DNA of 64,000 bases from JAMXLO01 sp963812505 (GTDB lineage Bacteria; Pseudomonadota; Alphaproteobacteria; Acetobacterales; Acetobacteraceae): positions 310,001-374,000 of the forward strand of contig CAWEVM010000008.1 of the NCBI GenBank assembly GCA_963812505.1, read 5' to 3'. The translations under genes and the position numbers were made by a program. Each line of letters begins with the position of its first letter. Position 1 is the stretch's first letter. Below are positions 8,413-16,281 of this stretch, piece by piece. Under the pieces are notes generated by a model. It made no database searches. It was not told the DNA's origin and saw only the letters and a program-made list of their open reading frames with translations.

Positions 8413-10749
8413 CTATTCTCCCGGATGCGGCTCCAGGGGCATGACGGGACGGCGTGTTATCCATTCGACAAGCCCGGGATACAGCGGGCCGAGCTTGAGC
8501 AGGAAATCCCAGGCCATTAACAGGGCTGCGATGGCAAACACAACATCGCCCGGCAGGCGCATCCACTGCCAGAACAGCGTGCCGTTGTAGAATTCGACAC
8601 TGCGAGCATAGGCCAGTCCGTGCTCGAACACTGCTACGAGCTGCGGCCATCCGATGGGAAAGAAGTTCAACAGAATCCACATGACCAGCCCTGCATTGTA
8701 CAACCAGAAGGCCCACAAACCGAGCCGTTCGCTGAATGCGATGCGCTCGGCGGCCAGGTAGCGCAGGCAGAAGTACACGAGGCCGATCGCGAGCAAGCCG
8801 AACGCCCCGAACAAGGCCGTGTGTGCGTGGTTGAGCGTGAGGAACGTGCCATGCTCATAGTAGTTGATCAGTGGCGCATTCAACGTGCCCCCTCCGAACA
8901 CACCGGCGCCGACGAAATTCCAGAATGTGGCGCCGATGATGTAGGTGTAGGCAAGTGAGTAGTTGAAGGCCTGGTTCGCCCGGATCAGTCGGTTCTGCCC
9001 AATCGCCTCGATAATCAGCAGCACCAGGGGCAGGACCTCGATGAACGAGAACATGCTGCCCATCGGAACCCACAGGCTTGGTCCGCCCGCCCAGTAGAGG
9101 TGATGGCCGGTGCCGATGACTCCGCCGAGGAAGATGAGGATCAGCTCGAAGTAAACCGCCCGCTCGGCCAGCTTGCGCGATACGAGCCCGACGGCCATCA
9201 GCAGATAGGCACTCATGCTGGCGGCGAAGAACTCAAACGATTGTTCGACCCAGAGATGTACCACCCACCAGCGCCAGAAATCGGTGATCGTGAAGGACTT
9301 CCCGATCCCCGTGAGTGGGATCATGCCGAAGACGTACAGCACGGCGATGTTGATGGTGGCAGCCCAGATCAGATGTTCCAGCCGAATGCGCCCCGTCCAG
9401 AATTGCCGCGTTGCCTGCCACAGCATCTGGCCGGTCGGCCACAGCGCCCGGAACATCAGTCCGCTCCATGCGAGCAGGCCTAGGAAGAAGCCGATCTGCC
9501 AGAAACGCCCGAGCTGGATATAGGACAATCCTTGGTTACCAAACCAGAACCAACCGGTATCGATGTAGCCCATGATGCCGAGCCAATTGCCGATCAGCGC
9601 ACCGGCCACGATCAACAGGGTCACCCAGAACAGCAGGTCAACGAGCAAACCCTGACCACGAGCCTCCTTGCCGCCAGCGATGGCGGGGCCGAGGAACAGA
9701 CCGGCACCGATCCACGACACGCCGATCCATACGATCGGCGTCTGGATATGTACATCGCGCAGGAAATTGAACGGCAATATTTCATGCAGCGCGATGCCGT
9801 AGAAGCTGCGCCGGTCGTAGTAGGCGTGCGCCATGATCGTCCCGGCGGCGACCTGCACCAGAAGGACGGCAGCAACGACGAGAAAATACTTGCCAACCTT
9901 GCGTTGGCTTTCTGTCAGGGGACGAAAGCGCACCAGTACCGGGTCCATCGGCGCATCGTCGGGATGGTTCAGCCAGAATTCATAGATGAACAGCACGAGG
10001 CCAAACGCAAGAAATGTGAAGCAGAAGCTGGCCCACGTCCAAACGAAGGTGTTCGTCGTCGGCGTATTTCCGACCTCCGGCTCGTAAGGCCAGTTCTCGG
10101 TCCAGGACCAACTGACACCGGGGCGACGCGCAACCGTGGTGAGCGCACAATATATCAGGAAGTCGGCGGTGCGAGCCCGATCCTCCTCGTTGAGGCTGTA
10201 AGCCGGCGTCCAGCCTGTATCGAGGTCTGTCGATGCAAGCTGCGTGGATATATCACTGCGCAGCGTGTTGATGGCTCCCGCCAGTGCATCCGATACGGTG
10301 ACCTGTCGCAGAGTCAGGTCAACGTGTTGAAGCTGGGAGCGCATCGCGTCACGGACCGCTGCCTGCTGGTCTGAAGACAGCTCGGTGTATGGCTTGCTGA
10401 AGGTGGTTTGTGCGAGGGTTTGCTCGACCAACCCTGCCAGACGGATCAGCGTCCAGGCGGTGTAGTCCTGGCCGTAGTACGAGCCCATCCCGTAGAGGCT
10501 GCCGTAATCCATCAGATCGGCCTTTTGAAATCCGGCCTTTCCGGCGACGACATCCTCGTTCGTCATCAGCAGCGTGCCGTTCGCACTGACGAAGCGATCC
10601 GGCTGTGGCGGGGCACGCTCGTAGGTGAGAACGGTCGCCCACGCGAACAGGGCGAAACTCACGACTGCGACGGCAAGCAGGATCCATTTGAGCACATTGC
10701 TCACGCGATCAACGATGATTGGGCCGACCGAATCGGAAGTTTGGCTCAT
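8413..10749 (-). CDS. norZ: Quinol-dependent nitric oxide reductase (qNOR)
   Basis: The 778-residue single-chain enzyme reduces 2 NO to N2O using quinol in the cytoplasmic membrane. It has the qNOR-specific N-terminal extension (KADLMDYGSLYGMGSYYGQD) that replaces the cytochrome c subunit, and then about 12 helices of a haem-copper oxidase core. Histidine-bearing helices are visible in VVHLWVEQSFEFFA, IGTGHHLYWAG and LNHAHTALFG. No nitrite reductase or other denitrification gene is nearby, so detoxification of NO is more likely than respiration. GGGG precedes the ATG, and a 27-base dyad lies 62-88 bases upstream. Confidence 0.92.
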   Translation of the reverse strand: MSQTSDSVGPIIVDRVSNVLKWILLAVAVVSFALFAWATVLTYERAPPQPDRFVSANGTLLMTNEDVVAGKAGFQKADLMDYGSLYGMGSYYGQDYTAWTLIRLAGLVEQTLAQTTFSKPYTELSSDQQAAVRDAMRSQLQHVDLTLRQVTVSDALAGAINTLRSDISTQLASTDLDTGWTPAYSLNEEDRARTADFLIYCALTTVARRPGVSWSWTENWPYEPEVGNTPTTNTFVWTWASFCFTFLAFGLVLFIYEFWLNHPDDAPMDPVLVRFRPLTESQRKVGKYFLVVAAVLLVQVAAGTIMAHAYYDRRSFYGIALHEILPFNFLRDVHIQTPIVWIGVSWIGAGLFLGPAIAGGKEARGQGLLVDLLFWVTLLIVAGALIGNWLGIMGYIDTGWFWFGNQGLSYIQLGRFWQIGFFLGLLAWSGLMFRALWPTGQMLWQATRQFWTGRIRLEHLIWAATINIAVLYVFGMIPLTGIGKSFTITDFWRWWVVHLWVEQSFEFFAASMSAYLLMAVGLVSRKLAERAVYFELILIFLGGVIGTGHHLYWAGGPSLWVPMGSMFSFIEVLPLVLLIIEAIGQNRLIRANQAFNYSLAYTYIIGATFWNFVGAGVFGGGTLNAPLINYYEHGTFLTLNHAHTALFGAFGLLAIGLVYFCLRYLAAERIAFSERLGLWAFWLYNAGLVMWILLNFFPIGWPQLVAVFEHGLAYARSVEFYNGTLFWQWMRLPGDVVFAIAALLMAWDFLLKLGPLYPGLVEWITRRPVMPLEPHPGE

Positions 10750-10810
10750 GGCGTTTCCCCTTATCGTGCAGAACCCCCGCGCAGCGTGTGCCTGATCCAG
10801 TCGTATGCGC

Positions 10811-10837
10811 TTTTTGATTATGACAATTGATCAAAAA
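10811..10837. promoter_or_regulatory. AT-rich inverted repeat upstream of norZ
   Basis: TTTTTGAT (10811-10818) and ATCAAAAA (10830-10837) form a perfect 8-base dyad with an 11-base spacer, centred 75 bases before the norZ start in an otherwise GC-rich region. The spacing does not fit FNR/NNR boxes (TTGAT-N4-ATCAA), and the lack of G/C pairs argues against a terminator. It could be an operator for a nitrosative-stress regulator. The remaining 310-base divergent intergenic stretch (10750-11059) shows no gene. Confidence 0.5.
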
Positions 10838-11059
10838 GAGTCCGCTCAGTAATCCTTACGAAGCCCTCTTCACGGACCGGTACAGGACGCACTGGAATGT
10901 GTCCATAATTCTTTATCTGGCAGCGAACGCCGGCGACTGCGCCGCTCAAAAGTCGTGCGGGACCATCTGCGTGTTTTGCGTGCATCCTCTTACATTTGCG
11001 GTAAGATTCTTTCTTGTCTTCGCTTGTCAAAAACAGGAATACCAGAAGGGTTGGATTGC

Positions 11060-11614
11060 ATGCCATTCTTCAAAGCGCTGCCGGACGACGCCGGTCCCGC
11101 GAACGTCTTCACCAAGTACCCCGAGATCTACCGCCTGTGGTCGGCGATGAGCCAGGCGCTGATGAACGGGCCATCACCGTTGAGTCAGGCTGAGCGTGAA
11201 TTGATTCTTGCCTATGCGGCCGGTGTCGCCGGGTGCAAATTCGTCTACGTGGCTCATTCCGAGGCCGCGTATGCATGGGGCATCGAGAACGGCCTGATCG
11301 AGCGGCTTTTGGAGAACCCGGAGACCGCGCCGATAGAAGCGCGCCTGAGGCCATTGCTGGCCTTCGTGCGCAAGCTGGCATTGACGCCCGGTGAGATGTG
11401 TCAGGCGGATGCGGACGCGGTGTTCGCAGCTGGCTGGGATGAGCAGGCACTGCATGACGCCATCGCGGTGACGGCGCGGGCAGCATTCATGCAGCGCCTC
11501 GTCGAAGGGCACGGCTTCACGCCGTTGCCGCGCGAGGCCGCCGCCAAACAGGCCAGGCGCCGGGTGGAACTCGGCTACGTCAATCTCTATTCGGCGTTCC
11601 GGGGCGACAAGTAA
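11060..11614 (+). CDS. AhpD/carboxymuconolactone decarboxylase-like protein
   Basis: The 184-residue all-helical protein resembles the peroxidase-related branch of the AhpD-like superfamily. The conserved helix reads AGCKFVYVAHSEAAYAWG, where active peroxidases carry C-x-x-C-x-x-x-H; the second cysteine is valine here, so disulphide-based peroxidase chemistry may be lost. The start at 11060 has GAAGGG upstream; the same frame is open further upstream but without a good site. It is divergent from norZ across a shared control region and may belong to the same stress response. Confidence 0.7.
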   Translation: MPFFKALPDDAGPANVFTKYPEIYRLWSAMSQALMNGPSPLSQAERELILAYAAGVAGCKFVYVAHSEAAYAWGIENGLIERLLENPETAPIEARLRPLLAFVRKLALTPGEMCQADADAVFAAGWDEQALHDAIAVTARAAFMQRLVEGHGFTPLPREAAAKQARRRVELGYVNLYSAFRGDK

Positions 11615-11719
11615 GCGAAATTCAACCCGTAGCACGCTAAGTACGCCTGGAGCCTTCTTAGATACGATTGTATGGACGACCGTCGGAGCGCCGGGGGAAG
11701 CGCCGCTGGCTCGACACGA

Positions 11720-11910
11720 AGTCCGATTGAGATCCGCCGGTGCTGTCGCTTTCGCGGGCTGTTCGACCGGCGCCTGCAGGATCGCTGCGATCTCATACGG
11801 GGTGTGCCGGTGGCGAAGCCTGGCTGTCGAGGCCGCGGCAACTTCCTCGACGCCGCGCTGCGCGAACCGGCGTCGGACTGTTGGGCGGATGGCGGACGAA
11901 ACGCCCGGGG
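11720..11910 (-). pseudogene. Remnant of a TetR-family regulator
   Basis: In the 384-base stretch between 11615 and 11998 no intact gene is seen. On the minus strand one frame reads RRRFAQRGVEEVAAASTA, and a different frame continues PGFATGTPRM. Placed end to end they match the start of a TetR helix-turn-helix (RRFAQRGVEEV...IARAAGFATGTLY). A frameshift separates the two pieces and the ligand-binding domain is missing. The assignment is from motif reading alone. Confidence 0.4.
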
Positions 11911-11980
11911 TCGTCGCGAGGTTTATCAATAGGTTGTTGCATCGAATTGGAAAGTTCCTCGATAAAGGCGCTCTAACTAT

Positions 11981-11990
11981 GATTCGAGTC
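11981..11990. promoter_or_regulatory. Two abutting GANTC sites before the CHAP gene
   Basis: GATTC and GAGTC lie back to back, ending eight bases before the CHAP lipoprotein start. GANTC is the CcrM methylation target, and GcrA activates promoters carrying methylated GANTC; gcrA itself is 600 bases away. The position close to the start codon would place them in a leader or overlapping a -10 region. The function is inferred. Confidence 0.35.
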
Positions 11991-11998
11991 AGGGGCGC

Positions 11999-12541
11999 AT
12001 GCGTCGGTCGGCATCTTGCTCAGCTCCGCTCTTGTTCATTCTGGGTTTGCTGTCCGCCTGCGCCTCGGGCGGTTCCCGGCCCGGAGACTATGTCGGCGGC
12101 TATGTCTCGCTGGAATGCGCGCCCTTTGCGCGCGCGCTCAGCGGCGTACGCCTTTCCGGCGCGGCGGCCGATTGGTGGTGGCAGGCGGAGGGAAGCTACG
12201 GCCGCACCGGCACCCCATCGGTAGGCAGCGTGCTCGTGCTCCGCCGTTCCAACCGCCTGCCGAGCGGCCATGTCGCCGTCGTGTCGCAGGTAATGGGCAG
12301 GCGCCAGATACTGGTGACCCAGGCGAACTGGGTGCACCACCGCGTCAGCGAGGACCAGCCGGTGATCGACGTCTCGCCTGCAAACGACTGGTCGATGGTG
12401 CGCGTCTGGTGGCCGCCGACCGACGAGATGGGCGTCACCGAGTATCCCGCCTATGGCTTCATCCGAACCGATCGGCCGACGTCACACGACCAGCTCATCG
12501 CGGCGACGCCACGGGCGATCCGCGTGGCGGCGCGCGATTGA
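11999..12541 (+). CDS. CHAP-domain lipoprotein (putative peptidoglycan amidase/peptidase)
   Basis: The 180-residue protein has a signal peptide with lipobox LSAC (lipidated C21) and a CHAP domain. Candidate catalytic residues are C40 (SLECAPFARA), H91 (SGHVAVVSQV) and N110 (VTQANW), in the usual Cys-His-Asn order. CHAP enzymes cut amide bonds in peptidoglycan. Lipid anchoring suggests work at the outer or inner membrane face during wall remodelling. GATTC-GAGTC sites lie just upstream and gcrA is the convergent neighbour, so cell-cycle control is plausible but unproven. Confidence 0.75.
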   Translation: MRRSASCSAPLLFILGLLSACASGGSRPGDYVGGYVSLECAPFARALSGVRLSGAAADWWWQAEGSYGRTGTPSVGSVLVLRRSNRLPSGHVAVVSQVMGRRQILVTQANWVHHRVSEDQPVIDVSPANDWSMVRVWWPPTDEMGVTEYPAYGFIRTDRPTSHDQLIAATPRAIRVAARD

Positions 12542-12558
12542 TGAGCCAGATAAGGCGG

Positions 12559-13071
12559 TCAGGCGGCGTCTTCGCGACGGTCACGCACCTTCACGTAGGC
12601 CAGCTTCGCGTGGTCCGCGCAGTATGGTTTACCTGGTTCCGAGGCGTCGTCGCAGAACCGGAAACTCCGCGTGCCTGGCTCGCCGAGCGGCCAGCAGCAG
12701 GTGACGATGCGGCCATACGGACGCGGCGCCGGCGGCGCCACCCGGGCTGGCGGCGGCACCGAGACCGGCCTAGGCGCCAAGACCGCCATGTGCGACATCG
12801 ACGGCCCACCGCCGGAAGCAACGATTGACCCGGTACTGGACAGCGGCGGTAGCGTCGGCCCGGCCACCCGACGCGGGGCGGACCGCCTTGGCGCTCCTCC
12901 GCCGGAGCCATCGCGGCGGATTGGCGATGGTCGCGCCGGCAGATCCAGCCGATGCGCCTTGCCGACCACCGCATTTTTCGAAACACCCAACCGCCGGCCT
13001 ATCTCGGCGGTCGACAGCCCCTCATCCCAAAGCGTCCGCAACCGGACGATCGTCTCTTCGGCCCACTCCAT
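12559..13071 (-). CDS. gcrA: GcrA cell-cycle regulator
   Basis: This is a 170-residue GcrA-family protein. The N-terminal helix-turn-helix (WAEETIVRLRTLWDEGLS, then AEIGRRLGVSKNAVVGKAHR) is followed by a proline-rich linker. The C-terminal sigma70-binding module carries CCWPLGEPGTRSFRFC and PGKPYCADHAKLAY. GcrA binds sigma70 RNA polymerase and activates promoters with CcrM-methylated GANTC in alphaproteobacteria. The start at 13071 is preceded by GGGGGAA and gives the usual M-E-W N-terminus; the frame runs ten codons further upstream without support. tatA lies 140 bases upstream on the same strand. Confidence 0.93.
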   Translation of the reverse strand: MEWAEETIVRLRTLWDEGLSTAEIGRRLGVSKNAVVGKAHRLDLPARPSPIRRDGSGGGAPRRSAPRRVAGPTLPPLSSTGSIVASGGGPSMSHMAVLAPRPVSVPPPARVAPPAPRPYGRIVTCCWPLGEPGTRSFRFCDDASEPGKPYCADHAKLAYVKVRDRREDAA

Positions 13072-13210
13072 CTCGTGGTTCCCCCGACGGTGCAACCACA
13101 AGATACGGTAAGCCTCTGGAGGCCGGGGTCAACAACTCATTGCCGGCCAGCCACAAAAACTTGTGGAAAACCGGTTATCCGACCCCAATCCCTGGGATCG
13201 GTGCCCAGAT

Positions 13211-13456
13211 TCAGCGGGCCGCGGTATGCTCGCGGCTGTTCGCGGTGCCGGTCTGGCCGCCCGGCCCAGAGATCGTGCTGGTCGGCTTGTCTTCGCTCGC
13301 CTCCATCGAGGCATCGTCGGGCTCGGCCATATTCTTCTTGAAGGACTTGATGCCCTTGGCGAAGTCACCCATCAGGCTGCTGACCTTGCCGCCGCCGAAC
13401 AGCAGCAGCACTACCAGCAGCACCACCATCCAATGCCAGATGCTGAAGCTACCCAT
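13211..13456 (-). CDS. tatA: Sec-independent translocase subunit TatA
   Basis: The 81-residue protein has the TatA pattern: one N-terminal membrane helix (IWHWMVVLLVVLLLFGGGKV), a short hinge and an amphipathic helix (MGDFAKGIKSFKKNM), then an acidic unstructured tail. TatA oligomers form the pore that moves folded proteins across the inner membrane. tatB and tatC are not in the window. GGAGG precedes the ATG at 13456, which is chosen over a frame opening at 13594. Several solute-binding proteins in this window carry twin-arginine signals that would need this system. Confidence 0.9.
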   Translation of the reverse strand: MGSFSIWHWMVVLLVVLLLFGGGKVSSLMGDFAKGIKSFKKNMAEPDDASMEASEDKPTSTISGPGGQTGTANSREHTAAR

Positions 13457-13794
13457 AAATCCTCCAAGGACACGGGGCACTTTCCCGGCGCCCGCGCCAG
13501 TGCCCGCCGAGCACGACATGGCGCGGTGAAGAAGCGGATGCAAGCGGATTCCCGGCGCCCGCTGGGGCAAGCCGGTTTCTGACGCATCGATCACAGGATT
13601 GATTGCGAGGAGAGGTAGGGCCGGGTATCGTCAACGCCGGCGAGGCAATACCGGCTGCTCGGTAACCAAAAGGCGGTGGCCTTGCCACAGGGGCGGGAGC
13701 GTCGCGGAGCATCTGTTGCGCTCCTGTACAATTGGGCGTCCGTTTCCCGCAATGCGGGGGGCGGTAAGTCCGCAGGCAGAAAGGCAACACGTCG
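13457..13794. other. Intergenic region between tatA and the cold-shock gene
   Basis: This 338-base divergent spacer has no convincing gene. It should hold the tatA promoter and a long leader for the cold-shock gene. A TACAAT -10-like hexamer occurs at 13727, without a good -35 partner. No conserved RNA structure was recognised. Confidence 0.4.
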
Positions 13795-14004
13795 ATGCCC
13801 AAGGGCACCGTTAAGTGGTTCAACCCGACCAAAGGCTACGGCTTCATCGCTCCTGACACGGGCGGGAAGGACGTCTTCGTGCATATCAGCGCCGTGCAGA
13901 AGGCTGGCTTCAGGAGCCTGAGCGAGGGCCAGAAAGTGGACTTCGAAGTCGAGCAGCAGCAGAACGGTCGCACTGCCGCTGTTAATCTGTCGCAGTCCGA
14001 CTAG
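13795..14004 (+). CDS. cspA: CspA-family cold-shock protein
   Basis: The 69-residue single cold-shock domain begins MPKGTVKWFNPTKGYGFI, with both RNA-binding motifs: KGYGFI (RNP1, where G-Y-G-F-I is canonical) and DVFVHISAV (RNP2). Such proteins bind single-stranded nucleic acid and act as RNA chaperones. GAAAGG lies before the ATG. The long upstream spacer is typical of csp leaders that control translation. The exact paralogue (CspA, CspD or other) cannot be decided. Confidence 0.92.
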   Translation: MPKGTVKWFNPTKGYGFIAPDTGGKDVFVHISAVQKAGFRSLSEGQKVDFEVEQQQNGRTAAVNLSQSD

Positions 14005-14139
14005 GGCCCTGACGACGGCTGGGCGGGTCCCTGATGGGGTCCGTCAGCCGATAACACGCCGAACACAACCCGCCGTGCCTTGCCGGCGGTCGGCGGCTTA
14101 TGCTGTCCGCGCCGGCAAGCACACAGGAGGGGAAAGCGC

Positions 14140-14784
14140 GTGGCCTGGTTTACCCGACTGACCAGATTTGGCGACGTCCACCTCGTCTATGGACAAGAGG
14201 CCGGGATGTCGTGCGGGATCGCCAGCGTGATGATGTGCGTGTTCAAGCTTAATAAGCTGACCCCTGGCGCGACCGCGGTCACCATCGAGAAGGACATTTA
14301 CCAGAAATATTCGACGGTGATGGGTTCGACCTATGCGCCTGAGTCGGCGGGTACCTATCCCCAGCACCTCGCGACGGTGTTGAACAGTTTCACCTCGGGC
14401 ACGTGGCGCTGGCACACCTATGCGCCGACCGACGTGCCGCAGAAGCTGGTCGACAAGATCGGAACGACCTCGGGTTTTGGCGCGATCGTCAATGTGGAAC
14501 CGGTGATCCTGGGGGTGGACTGGGACGTCGGGGGCGCTCACTGGGTCGTTGTGGACACGATCCGGGACATGTTCGGCCAGCACCACGCCACGATCTGCGA
14601 TCCGTGGGACGCCAATGTGCACGTCCAGACATTCAAGGTCGGCGCCCCTTTCCGCTATGACGCGTCTGCCGGCGGCTTCATGATGAATTTCATTGGAACC
14701 AAGCCCAAGGGCGAGACGGCGCCCTATCAGGGGGTGTCGGCGAAGGGACAGGTCAAAACCTGGGGCATGATCTGTCGCGATTGA
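14140..14784 (+). CDS. C39/papain-like cysteine peptidase family protein
   Basis: The 214-residue protein has a plausible cysteine-protease triad: C25 in GQEAGMSCGIAS with Q19 as oxyanion-hole residue, H134 in GGAHWVVVD, and D154 in TICDPWDANV. This order matches papain-like and C39-like domains that cleave peptides or leader sequences. There is no signal peptide and no transporter domain, so it appears cytosolic. GTG 14140 is chosen because AGGAGGGG precedes it. The next gene starts 19 bases on, so it may be co-transcribed with the lipid methyltransferase. The substrate is unknown. Confidence 0.6.
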   Translation: MAWFTRLTRFGDVHLVYGQEAGMSCGIASVMMCVFKLNKLTPGATAVTIEKDIYQKYSTVMGSTYAPESAGTYPQHLATVLNSFTSGTWRWHTYAPTDVPQKLVDKIGTTSGFGAIVNVEPVILGVDWDVGGAHWVVVDTIRDMFGQHHATICDPWDANVHVQTFKVGAPFRYDASAGGFMMNFIGTKPKGETAPYQGVSAKGQVKTWGMICRD

Positions 14785-14803
14785 CGCGCAAGGGGTCGGA
14801 CGC

Positions 14804-15391
14804 GTGAGGCGCGGAGGCTCGCTGTTCCTCCGGCAGTTCGTGCAATCGCCCCGGACAGTCGGGGCCGTTCTGCCGAGTTCCGGGGAACTTGCCCGGGCTA
14901 TGCTGGCGCCAATCGATTTTGCCGCGGCACGGACAATCGTTGAGTTCGGGCCCGGGACGGGCGCTTTCACGCGCGAGATAGCAGCGAGACTGGCGCCCGG
15001 CTGCCGCTACCTCGGCATCGAACTTAATGAGACATTTGTGCGTGAACTGGCTGCCGAATTCCCGCGGCTGACCTTCGTCCAGGGCAGCGTGGTCGATCTT
15101 GACCAGATCCTCTCGGCACATGGCACGAGCCAAATTGACGCGATTGTGTGCGGGCTGCCCTGGGCGACGCTGCCGATATCGCTGCAGGACACGGTGTTCG
15201 GCGCCATTGATCGCGCGCTTGTGCCCGGCGGCGCATTCATGACGTTCGGCTACCTGCAAAGCCTTATTCTGCCTGGCGCATGGGCGCTGCGCCGACGACT
15301 GCGCCAAAATTTCGCCGAAGTCGGCCACTCTTCCGTGGTCTGGAGGAACGTCCCGCCTGCCTTCGCGTATATCTGCCGAAAACGGCGATGA
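14804..15391 (+). CDS. pmtA: Phospholipid N-methyltransferase, Sinorhizobium PmtA type
   Basis: The 195-residue SAM-dependent methyltransferase resembles rRNA adenine dimethylases, as the Sinorhizobium-type Pmt enzymes do. It opens FLRQFVQSPRTVGAVLPSS, then SAM motif I VEFGPGTGAFTREI and VCGLPWATLP, the position of the N/DPPY-like motif. These enzymes methylate phosphatidylethanolamine to phosphatidylcholine at the membrane. Start is GTG. A second, unrelated-type Pmt candidate follows 115 bases downstream. Confidence 0.75.
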   Translation: MRRGGSLFLRQFVQSPRTVGAVLPSSGELARAMLAPIDFAAARTIVEFGPGTGAFTREIAARLAPGCRYLGIELNETFVRELAAEFPRLTFVQGSVVDLDQILSAHGTSQIDAIVCGLPWATLPISLQDTVFGAIDRALVPGGAFMTFGYLQSLILPGAWALRRRLRQNFAEVGHSSVVWRNVPPAFAYICRKRR

Positions 15392-15506
15392 CCCCGCCGG
15401 CAGGGGCATGGTGGGCATCTGCTCGGGAACGGGTTACAAGTCGGTAACGCCAAACGAATCGGCCCCGCCCTGCTACCCGCACGGTCACGGGAGGACATCA
15501 ATCGAC

Positions 15507-16163
15507 ATGAGTGGTTTTCTGGATCGCCGCTCCCGCCCGGGGGCAGCCATGGACGCCGAGGCTGTGCGCGCCGCATACCGGCGGTGGGCCGGAGTTTACG
15601 ACGCGGTGTTTGGCGGCGTCTGCCTACTGGCGCGCCGGCGAGCCGTGGCGTTGGTGAACCGGCTCCCCGGCCGCGATGTGCTGGAGGTCGGCGTCGGTAC
15701 AGGCCTTGCGCTGCCCTACTATGCGGCCGATCGTCGAATCACCGGCATAGACCTCTCCGCCGAGATGCTGGCGCAGGCGCGTAAGCGCGTCGCCGACCGC
15801 GAGATCGCCAACGTGGCGAGCTTGCACGAGATGGACGCTGAAGCGACCGACTTCCCGGACGCCTCGTTCGACATCGCAGTGGCGATGTTCGTCGCATCGG
15901 TGGTGCCGCATCCGCGGGCATTGCTGGCGGAAATGCGTCGTGTTGTGCGCCCGGGCGGCAACATTCTGTTCGTCGGCCATTTCGCGGCCGACAAGGGACC
16001 GTTGTGGTGGATCGAGCGCGCGATGGCTCCGGCGTCGCGTGCGCTCGGCTGGCATCCCGACTTCGCAGTGGAGGCGCTGTTCACGCCCGAGGACCTGCCG
16101 CATATCACGACCACGCCCGTGCCGCCTGCCGGCATCTTCAAGCTGGTGCGGTTGGCGGCGTGA
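15507..16163 (+). CDS. Class I methyltransferase, Rhodobacter PmtA/UbiE-like
   Basis: The 218-residue SAM-dependent methyltransferase has AAYRRWAGVYDAVFGGV at the N-terminus, motif I VLEVGVGTGLALPYY, ITGIDLSAEML and a post-I region typical of UbiE-like enzymes. The closest match in my recollection is the Rhodobacter-type phosphatidylethanolamine N-methyltransferase. Adjacency to a Sinorhizobium-type Pmt supports a lipid role; a quinone or other small-molecule substrate is the alternative. ATG 15507 has GGGAGGA upstream; another ATG at 15549 is possible. Confidence 0.65.
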   Translation: MSGFLDRRSRPGAAMDAEAVRAAYRRWAGVYDAVFGGVCLLARRRAVALVNRLPGRDVLEVGVGTGLALPYYAADRRITGIDLSAEMLAQARKRVADREIANVASLHEMDAEATDFPDASFDIAVAMFVASVVPHPRALLAEMRRVVRPGGNILFVGHFAADKGPLWWIERAMAPASRALGWHPDFAVEALFTPEDLPHITTTPVPPAGIFKLVRLAA

Positions 16164-16281
16164 CGTCCAAGAACGTCAGGACAAGTCCCGACCACTCCCT
16201 TGATCTGACGGACGCGGTCCGGTAGGCCACGCTGTTGAGAGAGCCGGCCCGAGATGGGTCCGGATGGGGGACCGAGGCGGG

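Noticed and set aside
9532..10374. Plus-strand frame opposite norZ
   Set aside because: Antisense to a well-conserved qNOR gene, with no hydrophobic or domain structure of its own.
10811..10837. norZ dyad read as an FNR/NNR box
   Set aside because: Half-sites are 11 bases apart instead of four, and no internal TTGAT-N4-ATCAA match exists.
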